Below, piece after piece: positions 5,031 to 12,024 of a stretch of DNA of 12,024 bases. This DNA is from CAZQEZ01 sp964592475 (GTDB lineage Bacteria; Bacteroidota; Bacteroidia; Cytophagales; Cyclobacteriaceae). The stretch spans positions 1 to 12,024 of the forward strand of contig CAZQEZ010000129.1 of the NCBI GenBank assembly GCA_964592475.1, written 5' to 3'. Made by a program: the position numbers and the translations under genes. The stretch's first letter is position 1. Each line of letters opens with the position of its first letter. The notes beneath the pieces were generated by a model. That model ran no database searches, had not been told where the DNA came from, and worked only from the letters and a program-made list of their open reading frames with translations.

Positions 5031-6686
5031 ATGGATAAGAATAATCAATTCAAGCACCCCTACGAATACGATCCGAAATACCAAAAAAAGGTTGCGTATT
5101 TTTGCATGGAATATGCGATAGACCAGAGTTTCAAAATTTATTCCGGAGGTTTAGGGTTCCTGGCAGGTTCACACATGCGAAGTGCTTACGAGCTTGAGCA
5201 AAACTTGGTGGGCATTGGCATTTTATGGAAGTATGGTTATTACGACCAGATAAGAAAAGGAGACCAATCCATGGATGTTTTATTTCAGGAGAAAAATTAT
5301 AGCTTTCTGGAAGAAACAGACATAAAGTTTCAAATAGATTTAAATAATCATAAAGTTACAGTTAAGGTTTATTACCTTAATCCAAAGACTTTTGGTACAG
5401 TGCCAATGTTTTTTCTTAGTACAGATACTCCGGAAAATGACTATTTGGCTCAATCTACCTCTCATCGTCTATACGACAGTGACTTATCAGCTCGTGTGGC
5501 TCAAAGCATATTATTAGGCGTTGGTGGTGCAAAATTATTAGACATTCTTAATTATGATGTCGAACAATATCATTTCAATGAAGCTCATGCACTTCCCGCG
5601 GCATTTTATCTTTACAACAAGTATAAGGATATAAATGAAGTAAAGAAGCGATTTGCTTTTACCACGCATACCCCGGAAGAAGCTGGTAATGAAAAGCATG
5701 ATATTGGACTTTTGGAAAAAATGGGCTTTTTTGCTGGTGTTCCCGTTGAAGAAGTGAGAAAGATTGGAGGCATAACCGACAACGTGTTTAATCACTCTTT
5801 AGTAGCCTTAAGAATGGCGCATATGGCTAATGGGGTTTCAAAAATTCATGGTGGGGTTTCAAAAGAAATGTGGTCGCATTATGAAAATGTATGTCCTATT
5901 ATTTCTATAACCAATGCACAGAATAAAAAATATTGGGCAGATAAGCCTTTGAGGGAGTCACTGGAACTTAATGATGGTGTAGCCATAAGAAAAAGAAAAG
6001 AAGAGCTTAAATCCAATCTCTTCAGTATATTGGCAGATCAAACCGGTAAATTATTTGATAAAGAAGTGCTAACTATCGTGTGGGCACGAAGGTTTGCCGA
6101 ATACAAAAGGGCTGATTTAATTACAACTGTCGAGGAAAGATTTGAAAAATTAATGACTAATACGGATACACCGGTGCAAATAATTTGGGCTGGAAAACCT
6201 TACCCGATGGACTACAATGCAGTAAGTACTTTTAATAGGTTGGTACATCTGAGTAAAAAATACAAGAACAGTGCAGTATTAGTCGGATATGAACTTGGCT
6301 TAAGCCGAATGCTAAAATATGGTTCTGACGTTTGGTTGAATAACCCAAGAATAACCAGGGAAGCTTCAGGTACCAGCGGTATGACTGCTGCCATGAATGG
6401 TTCCATAAACTTCTCAACTTATGATGGTTGGGTAGCAGAATTTGCTAAAGATGGTGTAAATAGTTTTGTTGTTCCACCGGTAGATACATCCTTGCCATCT
6501 CACCAGCAAGACCAAATAGATGTACAAAACCTGCTGGATATTTTGGAGCATGAAATTATACCAATGTATTATAATGATAAAAACAGGTGGCTGGAAATGA
6601 TGAAAAATAGTATGAAGGATATTGTTCCTTATTTTGATTCAGATAGAATGGCTTATGAATATTATGAAAAGCTTTATAATCGATAA
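5031..6686 (+). CDS. alpha-glucan phosphorylase-like GT35 protein lacking the PLP lysine
   Basis: A 551-residue GT-B fold protein related to short alpha-glucan phosphorylases (TIGR02094 type), which release glucose 1-phosphate from glycogen or maltodextrin using pyridoxal phosphate. Family motifs run in order: VAYFCMEYAI (21-30), YSGGLGFLAGSHMRSA (37-52), HFNEAHALPAAF (181-192), FTTHTPEEAGNEKHD, ARRFAEYKRADL (352-363), IIWAGKPYPMD, DVWLNNPR and REASGTSGMTAAMNG (443-457). Arg354 and Lys359 match rabbit Arg569 and Lys574, which handle phosphate. However, Thr452 (ACT at 6384-6386) stands where phosphorylases have the lysine that binds PLP (rabbit Lys680, GTGNMK). It also lacks the roughly 100-residue N-terminal extension of longer relatives. 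It may be a non-phosphorolytic glucosyltransferase or another diverged activity. It is a single-gene unit with its own terminator, and no other glycogen gene is in the window. Confidence 0.85.
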   Translation: MDKNNQFKHPYEYDPKYQKKVAYFCMEYAIDQSFKIYSGGLGFLAGSHMRSAYELEQNLVGIGILWKYGYYDQIRKGDQSMDVLFQEKNYSFLEETDIKFQIDLNNHKVTVKVYYLNPKTFGTVPMFFLSTDTPENDYLAQSTSHRLYDSDLSARVAQSILLGVGGAKLLDILNYDVEQYHFNEAHALPAAFYLYNKYKDINEVKKRFAFTTHTPEEAGNEKHDIGLLEKMGFFAGVPVEEVRKIGGITDNVFNHSLVALRMAHMANGVSKIHGGVSKEMWSHYENVCPIISITNAQNKKYWADKPLRESLELNDGVAIRKRKEELKSNLFSILADQTGKLFDKEVLTIVWARRFAEYKRADLITTVEERFEKLMTNTDTPVQIIWAGKPYPMDYNAVSTFNRLVHLSKKYKNSAVLVGYELGLSRMLKYGSDVWLNNPRITREASGTSGMTAAMNGSINFSTYDGWVAEFAKDGVNSFVVPPVDTSLPSHQQDQIDVQNLLDILEHEIIPMYYNDKNRWLEMMKNSMKDIVPYFDSDRMAYEYYEKLYNR

Positions 6687-6703
6687 ACTATAAACAAATT
6701 ATC

Positions 6704-6738
6704 AAAGCCGCTATGAACAATTCTTATAGCGGCTTTTT
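6704..6738 (+). terminator. intrinsic terminator after the GT35-like gene
   Basis: Perfect 11-bp stem AAAGCCGCTAT (6704-6714) / ATAGCGGCTTT (6726-6736) with an 11-base loop, followed by TTG TTTT. It lies 18 bases past the stop codon. Confidence 0.88.
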
Positions 6739-6786
6739 GTTTTCAATTGATAATGTGACCCTAAGATAGGAGTCCTCAATTTTAGA

Positions 6787-6820
6787 AATAAAAAAAGCCC
6801 AATTGCAGTATTGGGCTTTT
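6787..6820 (-). terminator. intrinsic terminator of glnA
   Basis: Perfect 11-bp stem AAAAGCCCAAT (6793-6803) / ATTGGGCTTTT (6810-6820) with a 6-base loop. On the minus strand the stem runs into a U-tract (the A-run at 6787-6796 of the plus strand). It lies 26 bases past the glnA stop codon and back to back with the GT35-gene terminator. Confidence 0.87.
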
Positions 6821-6845
6821 GATTTAATTTTTGTTAATTGAATGA

Positions 6846-8258
6846 TCAACTATCGTAGTACAATTGAAATTCATAGGGATGAGGCCTAAGTGCCATCGGG
6901 TCTAATTCATTTTCCCTTTTATAATCGATAAAAGAATTAATTAGATCTTCGGTAAAAACACCTCCTTTGGTTAAGAAAGCATGATCTTTTTCCAATGCCA
7001 ATAATGCTTCATCTAATGTACCAGGAACTTTAGGTATTTTGGCCAACTCTTCTTTATCCAATGCATAAATATCTTTATCTAATGGCTTACCCGGATCAAT
7101 TTTATTTTCAATTCCATCTATTGCTGCCATAAGTAGCGCAGTAAAAGAAAGATAACCATTGGCAGTAGGGTCTGGGCAACGGAATTCGAATCGTTTTGAC
7201 TTTGGACTGCTGTGATACATTGGTATTCTTACAGAGGCCGATCGATTTCGGGCAGACATCACTAAGTTTACCGGTGCTTCAAAACCAGGCACCAGTCTAC
7301 GATAAGAGTTTGTGGTTGGGGCATTAAAGGCAAGTAATGCAGCACCATGTTTTAATACTCCACCAATAGCATACAAAGCAGTTTCGCTCAAACCCGCGTA
7401 ACCATCACCGGCAAACAACGGGTTGCCGTTTTGCCAAATGGATAGATGGGTATGCATGCCGCTTCCATTGTCATCGAAAATTGGCTTAGGCATAAAGGTT
7501 ACAGTTTTGCCATGTTTTTTCGCTACATTTTTAATGATATATTTGTACCACATAAATTGATCAGCCATTTTAGTTAGCTCAGCAAATTTCATATCAATTT
7601 CTCCCTGCCCCGCGGTTGCTACTTCATGGTGATGCGCTTCAACCACGATACCCATTTTGCGCATTTCATTCACCATTTCAGCACGAAGATCAGAGTAGGT
7701 ATCCGTCGGGCTTACCGGAAAATATCCTCCTTTATAACTTGGCTTATATCCTAAGTTAGGTTCTTCTATACGATTGGTGTTCCATGCACCTTCTACTGAG
7801 TCAATTTGATACATGCCAAGATTTTGGCTTTGAGTGTATCGTATTTCATCAAATATGAAGAACTCTGGTTCAGGTCCAATAAAACAAGTATCTCCTATGC
7901 CTGAATTTTTTAAGTATTCTACTCCTTTTTTAGCTACATTACGGGGGTCTTTTTCGTATGCTTTTAAGGTAATTGGATCTACAATATCTGCTATCACACT
8001 TACTGTAGGTTCTTTAAAAAATGGATCTAGAGCCGCTGTGGAAGGGTCTGGCACGGCAAGCATATCTGATTGATTAATGTCTTGCCACCCTCTAATCGAT
8101 GATCCATCAAAACCTACTCCTTCTTTAAAAGTATCCTCATCCCAAGTTTCAATAGGATAAGCACAATGTTGCCATGTACCAAGTAAGTCAACAAATTTTA
8201 GATCTACCATCTCAGCGTTATGCTTTTTTGCAAAATCAAAGAATTCTTTTGCTGTCAT
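6846..8258 (-). CDS. glnA: glutamine synthetase, type I
   Basis: Catalyses glutamate + NH3 + ATP to glutamine in the cytoplasm, the main entry of ammonia into metabolism. At 470 residues it has the length of classic dodecameric GSI. The N-terminal beta-grasp domain (about 15-100) includes FVDLLGTWQH and GVGFDGSSIRGWQ (48-59). The catalytic barrel carries metal-binding glutamates in FIGPEPEFFIFD (126-137), HHHEVATAGQGEID (209-222), the NGSGMHTHLS signature (264-273), NSYRRLVPGFEAP (317-329, substrate arginine) and RFEFRCPDPTANGYL (356-370). Tyr398, in DKDIYALDKEE, aligns with the adenylylated tyrosine of E. coli GSI (Tyr397, NLYDLPPEE). The surrounding motif is degenerate, so control by adenylylation is possible but not shown. 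No PII or ammonium transporter gene is nearby. The start is the ATG at 8258; the gene is monocistronic, with a terminator directly downstream and a long upstream spacer. Confidence 0.98.
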   Translation of the reverse strand: MTAKEFFDFAKKHNAEMVDLKFVDLLGTWQHCAYPIETWDEDTFKEGVGFDGSSIRGWQDINQSDMLAVPDPSTAALDPFFKEPTVSVIADIVDPITLKAYEKDPRNVAKKGVEYLKNSGIGDTCFIGPEPEFFIFDEIRYTQSQNLGMYQIDSVEGAWNTNRIEEPNLGYKPSYKGGYFPVSPTDTYSDLRAEMVNEMRKMGIVVEAHHHEVATAGQGEIDMKFAELTKMADQFMWYKYIIKNVAKKHGKTVTFMPKPIFDDNGSGMHTHLSIWQNGNPLFAGDGYAGLSETALYAIGGVLKHGAALLAFNAPTTNSYRRLVPGFEAPVNLVMSARNRSASVRIPMYHSSPKSKRFEFRCPDPTANGYLSFTALLMAAIDGIENKIDPGKPLDKDIYALDKEELAKIPKVPGTLDEALLALEKDHAFLTKGGVFTEDLINSFIDYKRENELDPMALRPHPYEFQLYYDS

Positions 8259-8616
8259 AATTATACATTTAGATTAATTAATTGAAAAATAATATATTTA
8301 GCTATCGATAATTACCCATTTTGTGCAAGTTGAGCGCTTGTCTAATTTCCGATTGATGAATTTCGGAATGTCAAAATTTAGATTAGTCTCGAAGTTATAA
8401 AAAAATAGATCAAAAAACAATATTTACAAAAAAAACTTTGCATTAAGATAATATACACACTTATCATTAAATATAATTAGCAAAATTATGTTTATGTGCT
8501 ATATATTTAACCCTTGGCTTAAAATGTATTCAAAATGCATATTATTGTATTGGCAGTAAAAAAGCACATCAATTAAATTTTGATGTGCTTCTTAAAAACA
8601 TAATAATATATTATTT
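8259..8616. other. spacer between glnA and the OmpA-lipoprotein gene, 358 bases
   Basis: It would contain the glnA promoter and leader on the minus strand. A TAnnTTTG match on that strand (TAATTTTG, 8488 to 8481) would give a leader of about 215 bases; it lacks a clear -33 element. Inside that leader is a small hairpin, TTCCGA / TCGGAA, around 8347-8369, flanked by CTAAT / ATTAG, which might be regulatory or chance. The right end holds the terminator of the OmpA-lipoprotein gene. No coding frame seen. Confidence 0.4.
8558..8590 (-). terminator. intrinsic terminator of the OmpA-lipoprotein gene
   Basis: Perfect 11-bp stem AAGCACATCAA (8562-8572) / TTGATGTGCTT (8580-8590) with a 7-base loop. 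On the minus strand it ends in a run of six U's. It is 26 bases past the stop codon. Confidence 0.87.
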
Positions 8617-9561
8617 TTAATTGGATTGCAGAATTTGAAATAGCTCGTCAAGTTTTGGGGTTAAGATAATTTCTGTTCTCCGGTTGAGCTTACGACCTTC
8701 TGCATTTTCATTGCTGGTTACTGGCTGAAATTCTCCCCTGCCGGAGGCAATAATTTGTTCCGGGGGTACTCCTGCATCAGTCAATATTTTTACTATCGAT
8801 GTGGCGCGCATTACACTCAAATCCCAGTTGTTTTTCATGTATTGTGATAATTTACTTATCGGCACATTGTCAGTATGGCCCTCTACCATTATATTTATAT
8901 CATTACTCTCTTTCAAGGCATTTGCCAACTTTTCTAATGCCGAAACTCCTTTTGTATCTACAATAATACTACCCGATCTAAAAAGCAATTGCTCGGAAAG
9001 GGAAACATAAACTTTCCCATTCCTTATTTCTATTGAAAGATCATTTTCGGCAAAATTGAGCAAAGCATTACTCACTAAATTCTTGAGGTCCTGAACAGCT
9101 TGATCTTTTTCTGCCAGAACATTTTCAAGTTCCATCACTTTTTTCTCTCGTTCCTCCAGGCTGGCGCTTAGTTCTTCGGTTCGTTTACGGGCTTTTTCCA
9201 GGTTTACCTCCAATTCCATTAATTGTTTTTGCTTTTCTGCTAAATTCTGATTCAGCTTGCCACTATTTTCAGCTAGTTCATTATAGTATTTTTGCAGTTG
9301 ATCGTGTTGTTGCTTACTTTTATTATATTCCTGACGGGTATTTTGTAATGCCTCATATAGCTTAAGACTATCTAATGTCATTTCTTCTATTTGCGATAGT
9401 AGCCGATCTGATTTTTGTTGAGCTATCTCCAGTTTTTCACCTAAATTGGCATTTTCTTGTTCCAGGTTAGATTTAAGCCTGGTCATTTGGTCATATTTTT
9501 TTTGGCTTACGCACCCATATAATCCCCAAACTACCGTAAACAGCATAATTTGTTTTATCAT
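8617..9561 (-). CDS. OmpA/MotB-domain lipoprotein with long coiled coil
   Basis: A 314-residue envelope protein predicted to tie a membrane to peptidoglycan. It starts with a lipoprotein signal, MIKQIMLFTVVWGLYGC, with the lipobox LYGC placing the lipidated cysteine at 17. Residues about 22-165 form a long heptad-rich coiled coil (repeated Leu/Lys/Glu; for example LEVNLEKARKRTEELSASLE), probably a periplasmic spacer. Residues about 180-300 are an OmpA-like peptidoglycan-binding domain: LFRSGSIIVD, VEGHTDNVPI (Asp231 in TDN), NWDLSVMRATSIVKIL, GVPPEQIIASGRGEF and NRRTEIIL (293-300, arginine near the diaminopimelate site). The domain order matches MotB-like relatives, but there is no MotB transmembrane plug, so a flagellar role is unlikely. 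It follows the hybrid kinase gene by 68 bases on the same strand. Whether they share a transcript is unclear; the gap contains a TGCTATAAT sequence. Confidence 0.92.
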   Translation of the reverse strand: MIKQIMLFTVVWGLYGCVSQKKYDQMTRLKSNLEQENANLGEKLEIAQQKSDRLLSQIEEMTLDSLKLYEALQNTRQEYNKSKQQHDQLQKYYNELAENSGKLNQNLAEKQKQLMELEVNLEKARKRTEELSASLEEREKKVMELENVLAEKDQAVQDLKNLVSNALLNFAENDLSIEIRNGKVYVSLSEQLLFRSGSIIVDTKGVSALEKLANALKESNDINIMVEGHTDNVPISKLSQYMKNNWDLSVMRATSIVKILTDAGVPPEQIIASGRGEFQPVTSNENAEGRKLNRRTEIILTPKLDELFQILQSN

Positions 9562-9629
9562 GATTTTATTTTTTTTAATTTAATAGGAGGCAAATTTTAA
9601 AAAAAATTATAGCATAAAATAGTTAATCG

Positions 9630-11873
9630 CTATTTCTCTTCGTCTAAATCGCTAAGTTTTTGATCCAACAAAGAAATTAATTTATTGAAGATGACTTGTA
9701 ATTGTTTTTTTGCCATTCCATCATTAAAATCTCCAGGCTTAGATCTCATTTCTTGTTTTAATTGATCAAGGTAAGTTAAGAAATCTACTAAACCTAACGT
9801 TTTCAGGTTAGGAGTCATTTTATGAATAATTGTACGCACACCTTTAAGGTCATTATTTTCTATGGAATATTGAAGTGCTTCGAAATATTTCTGATATTCA
9901 ATTTTCAGTAACCTTAATAAGTCTAAGTAATCCGGTTTCTTATTGGCGTAAATAATATCAAGAGTGGCAAAATTCGCTGAGCTTAGCTCTTGTCCCTTCT
10001 CTTCTATGGTTTCGCTTTGGTAGCCAAGTTGTTCAGATATCTTTCCATGTAATTTCTCGGGATTGAAAGGTTTATGAGCCAAATCATTAAAACCTGCCAA
10101 TTTAAGCTTTTTTAATAATCCAGTTGAAGTGTCGCCGGTAACAGCAATTATTGAAATGTTTTTATAATAGACCTGTTCAAAAGTTCTAATTTTTTTCACT
10201 AATTCAATTCCATTCATATCAGGCAATTGCAAATCAAGAAGCAGGAGGTCGTATGTCTTTTCTTTCATCAATTCCATAGCCCGCTTTGCATTAGCTGCCA
10301 CATCTAAATTTACCCCCCACATGGCGCATAGCCCTTTCATTAGCAGTTGATTACTAATCACATCTTCTACATATAAAATATTTACTTCACTTAAATCAGC
10401 AGGTTCAATAAAATCCGATTTTTTAGCTATATCTGCTTTAGCAAAATTCATTTTCACAATGAATTCTGATCCCTTGCCCTCTTGGCTTTTTACATCCACC
10501 ACACCACCTTGCAATTCTACTAATTTTTTCAAAATTGTGAGGCCTAAGCCTGTTCCGCCATATTTTCTGGTAGTATCTTTACTTGCTTGAGCGTAGGGTT
10601 CAAATATTTGTTCAAGTTTTTTTTGAGGTATTCCAATGCCTGTATCTGATACACGAAAAGTAATTTCACTGGTTTCGTTATTTTCCTCCGCGGTAACCAT
10701 TAATTTAACACGGCCACTGCTGGTAAATTTAATGGCGTTACTCAACAGATTGTTGAGAATTTGATTTAAGCGAACCTGATCACCCTTGATTACTTCGGGT
10801 ATTTTGCCCTTTGTGGCTATTTCAAAAGATATACCTTTTGCTTCTGCAGCAATTTTAAAGCCAATTTTTAAACTTTTTAAAAGAGTCAGGAGATCAAAAT
10901 CTACTGATTCAAATTCAATTTTATTAGCTTGTATTTTACTAAAATCAAGTACATCATTTATTAAAGATAAGAGATTGTCACCTGAAACTTTGATAGTATT
11001 AATTAAATCTACTTGGTCTTTTCGGGGATTTTTATTGAGCAGTAAATGCGAAATGCCAATGATGGTGTTCATTGGTGTACGGATATCATGAGTAACCTCC
11101 GAAAGAAACTGATTTTTTGATTTTACAGCATTCTCTGCTGTTTGTTTTGCTTCAATCAGCGCCTGTTCATATTGTACCCGTTTAGTAATATCTTTGATAA
11201 AAATTAAACTTTTATGTGATCCGTTCGTGTTAAAATATTTTCGACTTATCTTAGCTTCAACCCATATAAATTGACCATTTTTGTGCTTAGCTCTGAATAC
11301 CTGATTGTATCTTTCAGCTTTTTGGCCAGATACAATTTTTCGTCTTGTTTGAACTCGATTTAAATCATCTTTATGAATTAAATTGATAGGATTAATTGAT
11401 AAAATTTCTGTATCCTTATATCCTAATACTTCTTCTATACTTTCACTTATAAAAGTGGCTTCATCGTTTTCCATGAAAAGTACAGCGTATTCGTTGCTAA
11501 GCTCCCTGGCTAGATTGAAATAATCCGACGATTCAGCTGCTCGTGTTGTAAAGTGAGGCTGTATAGTTACAATATAGCCATCTTCTATTAATTTATAGTT
11601 GAATATAACAGGAATTTTACCCAGTTTTGAGTTTAAAGCAGTCATTTCCATCTTTCCTCTGGCGGGGGATTTCATCAGTTTTTGTTTGAATTGCTGCAGG
11701 CTATAGGTGGTTACTAAACATTGTATGTTCACTTGCTCATTTGAATGCAAGGCAAAAAAGTTTTTGGCTTCCTCGTTCAAATTTACCAAAGAAACATCCT
11801 GATCAATAAATAATGATGACTCAGGTATGTAATCCAATATTTTTTTACTACTTGCCAGCATTAATGCATCCAT
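9630..11873 (-). CDS. cytosolic hybrid histidine kinase: PAS, HisKA, HATPase, receiver, HPt
   Basis: A 747-residue self-contained phosphorelay protein. Residues 1-105 look like a degenerate PAS-type sensor. A clearer PAS domain spans about 118-235 (FISESIEEVLGYKDTEIL; KNGQFIWVEAKISRKYF; IFIKDITKRVQYEQ), with the usual coiled linker into HisKA. His262 in SEVTHDIRTPMNTIIG is the first phospho-site. The ATPase has the N-box NQILNNLLSNAIKF (Asn379), the G1 box VSDTGIGIP (408-416) and the G2 box GGTGLGL (439-445). The receiver at about 497-615 has Asp504, phospho-acceptor Asp547 in LLLLDLQLPDMNG, Thr579 and Lys601 in AHKPF. The C-terminal HPt domain (about 635-745) carries His684 in TIIHKMTPNLKTLG. 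No transmembrane segment or signal peptide is visible, so the input is intracellular. The phosphoryl group leaving His684 must go to a regulator not in this window. ATG at 11873 chosen; Met5 is an alternative start. Confidence 0.95.
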   Translation of the reverse strand: MDALMLASSKKILDYIPESSLFIDQDVSLVNLNEEAKNFFALHSNEQVNIQCLVTTYSLQQFKQKLMKSPARGKMEMTALNSKLGKIPVIFNYKLIEDGYIVTIQPHFTTRAAESSDYFNLARELSNEYAVLFMENDEATFISESIEEVLGYKDTEILSINPINLIHKDDLNRVQTRRKIVSGQKAERYNQVFRAKHKNGQFIWVEAKISRKYFNTNGSHKSLIFIKDITKRVQYEQALIEAKQTAENAVKSKNQFLSEVTHDIRTPMNTIIGISHLLLNKNPRKDQVDLINTIKVSGDNLLSLINDVLDFSKIQANKIEFESVDFDLLTLLKSLKIGFKIAAEAKGISFEIATKGKIPEVIKGDQVRLNQILNNLLSNAIKFTSSGRVKLMVTAEENNETSEITFRVSDTGIGIPQKKLEQIFEPYAQASKDTTRKYGGTGLGLTILKKLVELQGGVVDVKSQEGKGSEFIVKMNFAKADIAKKSDFIEPADLSEVNILYVEDVISNQLLMKGLCAMWGVNLDVAANAKRAMELMKEKTYDLLLLDLQLPDMNGIELVKKIRTFEQVYYKNISIIAVTGDTSTGLLKKLKLAGFNDLAHKPFNPEKLHGKISEQLGYQSETIEEKGQELSSANFATLDIIYANKKPDYLDLLRLLKIEYQKYFEALQYSIENNDLKGVRTIIHKMTPNLKTLGLVDFLTYLDQLKQEMRSKPGDFNDGMAKKQLQVIFNKLISLLDQKLSDLDEEK

Positions 11874-12024
11874 AAATTGTTGAATTCATATTTATTCATA
11901 TAACGCTAATTTATGAACTAAATAATGCGTAGATATATATTTTTTCTGCCCAACCATGTATTAAATGAGATGAATTAAGAGATTAATAGGGGCTTTACGC
12001 GCTTTTAAGGATAGAAAGGGATAA
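11874..12024. other. upstream region of the hybrid kinase gene, at the window edge
   Basis: AT-rich sequence that should hold the kinase promoter on the minus strand. I found no TAnnTTTG match and no ribosome binding site. No gene, RNA or repeat is recognised; the next gene lies outside the window. Confidence 0.35.

Noticed and set aside
5538..5795. 85-codon minus-strand open frame, and smaller ones at 6212-6417
   Set aside because: Antisense to strongly conserved GT35 motifs; shadows of the coding strand.
9606..9614. TGCTATAAT on the minus strand as an extended -10 promoter of the OmpA-lipoprotein gene
   Set aside because: It matches the E. coli rather than the Bacteroidota pattern and has no -35 partner; in AT-rich spacers such matches are common. 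Kept only as a note in that gene's entry.
10786..11091. 101-codon plus-strand open frame
   Set aside because: Antisense to the HisKA/HATPase part of the hybrid kinase, where the conserved motifs are all on the minus strand.

Overview
The window looks like ordinary chromosome from a low-GC member of the Bacteroidota, probably a Cytophagales-type organism. The evidence is compositional and by gene type: very AT-rich spacers, start codons without Shine-Dalgarno sequences, several TAnnTTTG boxes (the -7 element of the Bacteroidota primary sigma factor), LytS/LytTR-type signalling, an OmpA/MotB-like lipoprotein, and a secreted beta-rich protein ending in a module that resembles type IX secretion sorting domains. 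No insertion sequence, phage gene, CRISPR array or rRNA was seen.

Layout. 1-780: promoter, a small exported protein, and a strong terminator. 968-1729: a three-helix membrane protein with a cytoplasmic-type zinc ribbon. 1823-2353: a SpoU/TrmH-family RNA 2'-O-methyltransferase. 2386-2532, minus strand: a tRNA-like RNA gene of unusual size, with its own TAnnTTTG box about 30 bases upstream and a terminator hairpin shared with the convergent methyltransferase gene. 2855-4592, minus: an overlapping LytTR response regulator / LytS-type sensor kinase pair. 4593-5030: a 438-base AT-rich divergent spacer. 5031-6686: a glucan-phosphorylase (GT35)-like protein. 6846-8258, minus: type I glutamine synthetase, glnA. 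8617-9561, minus: an OmpA-domain lipoprotein with a long coiled coil. 9630-11873, minus: a cytosolic hybrid histidine kinase (PAS, HisKA, HATPase, receiver, HPt). The last 150 bases hold nothing recognised.

How the genes fit together. Most units stand alone, each closed by its own hairpin terminator. The only clear operon is the sensor/regulator pair, which overlap by 8 bases. The hybrid kinase and the OmpA lipoprotein run in the same direction 68 bases apart and could be co-transcribed.

Two points deserve attention. The first is the 147-nt tRNA-like gene. It has a complete acceptor stem, D-arm, anticodon arm and T-arm, but a variable region of about 78 nt where class II tRNAs normally have 10-20. 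Its D-loop is of the Leu/Ser kind, while its anticodon loop (GUC, C38) and discriminator G73 match tRNA-Asp. The second is the GT35-like protein, which keeps the family's phosphate-binding Arg/Lys but has threonine where phosphorylases carry the pyridoxal-phosphate lysine.
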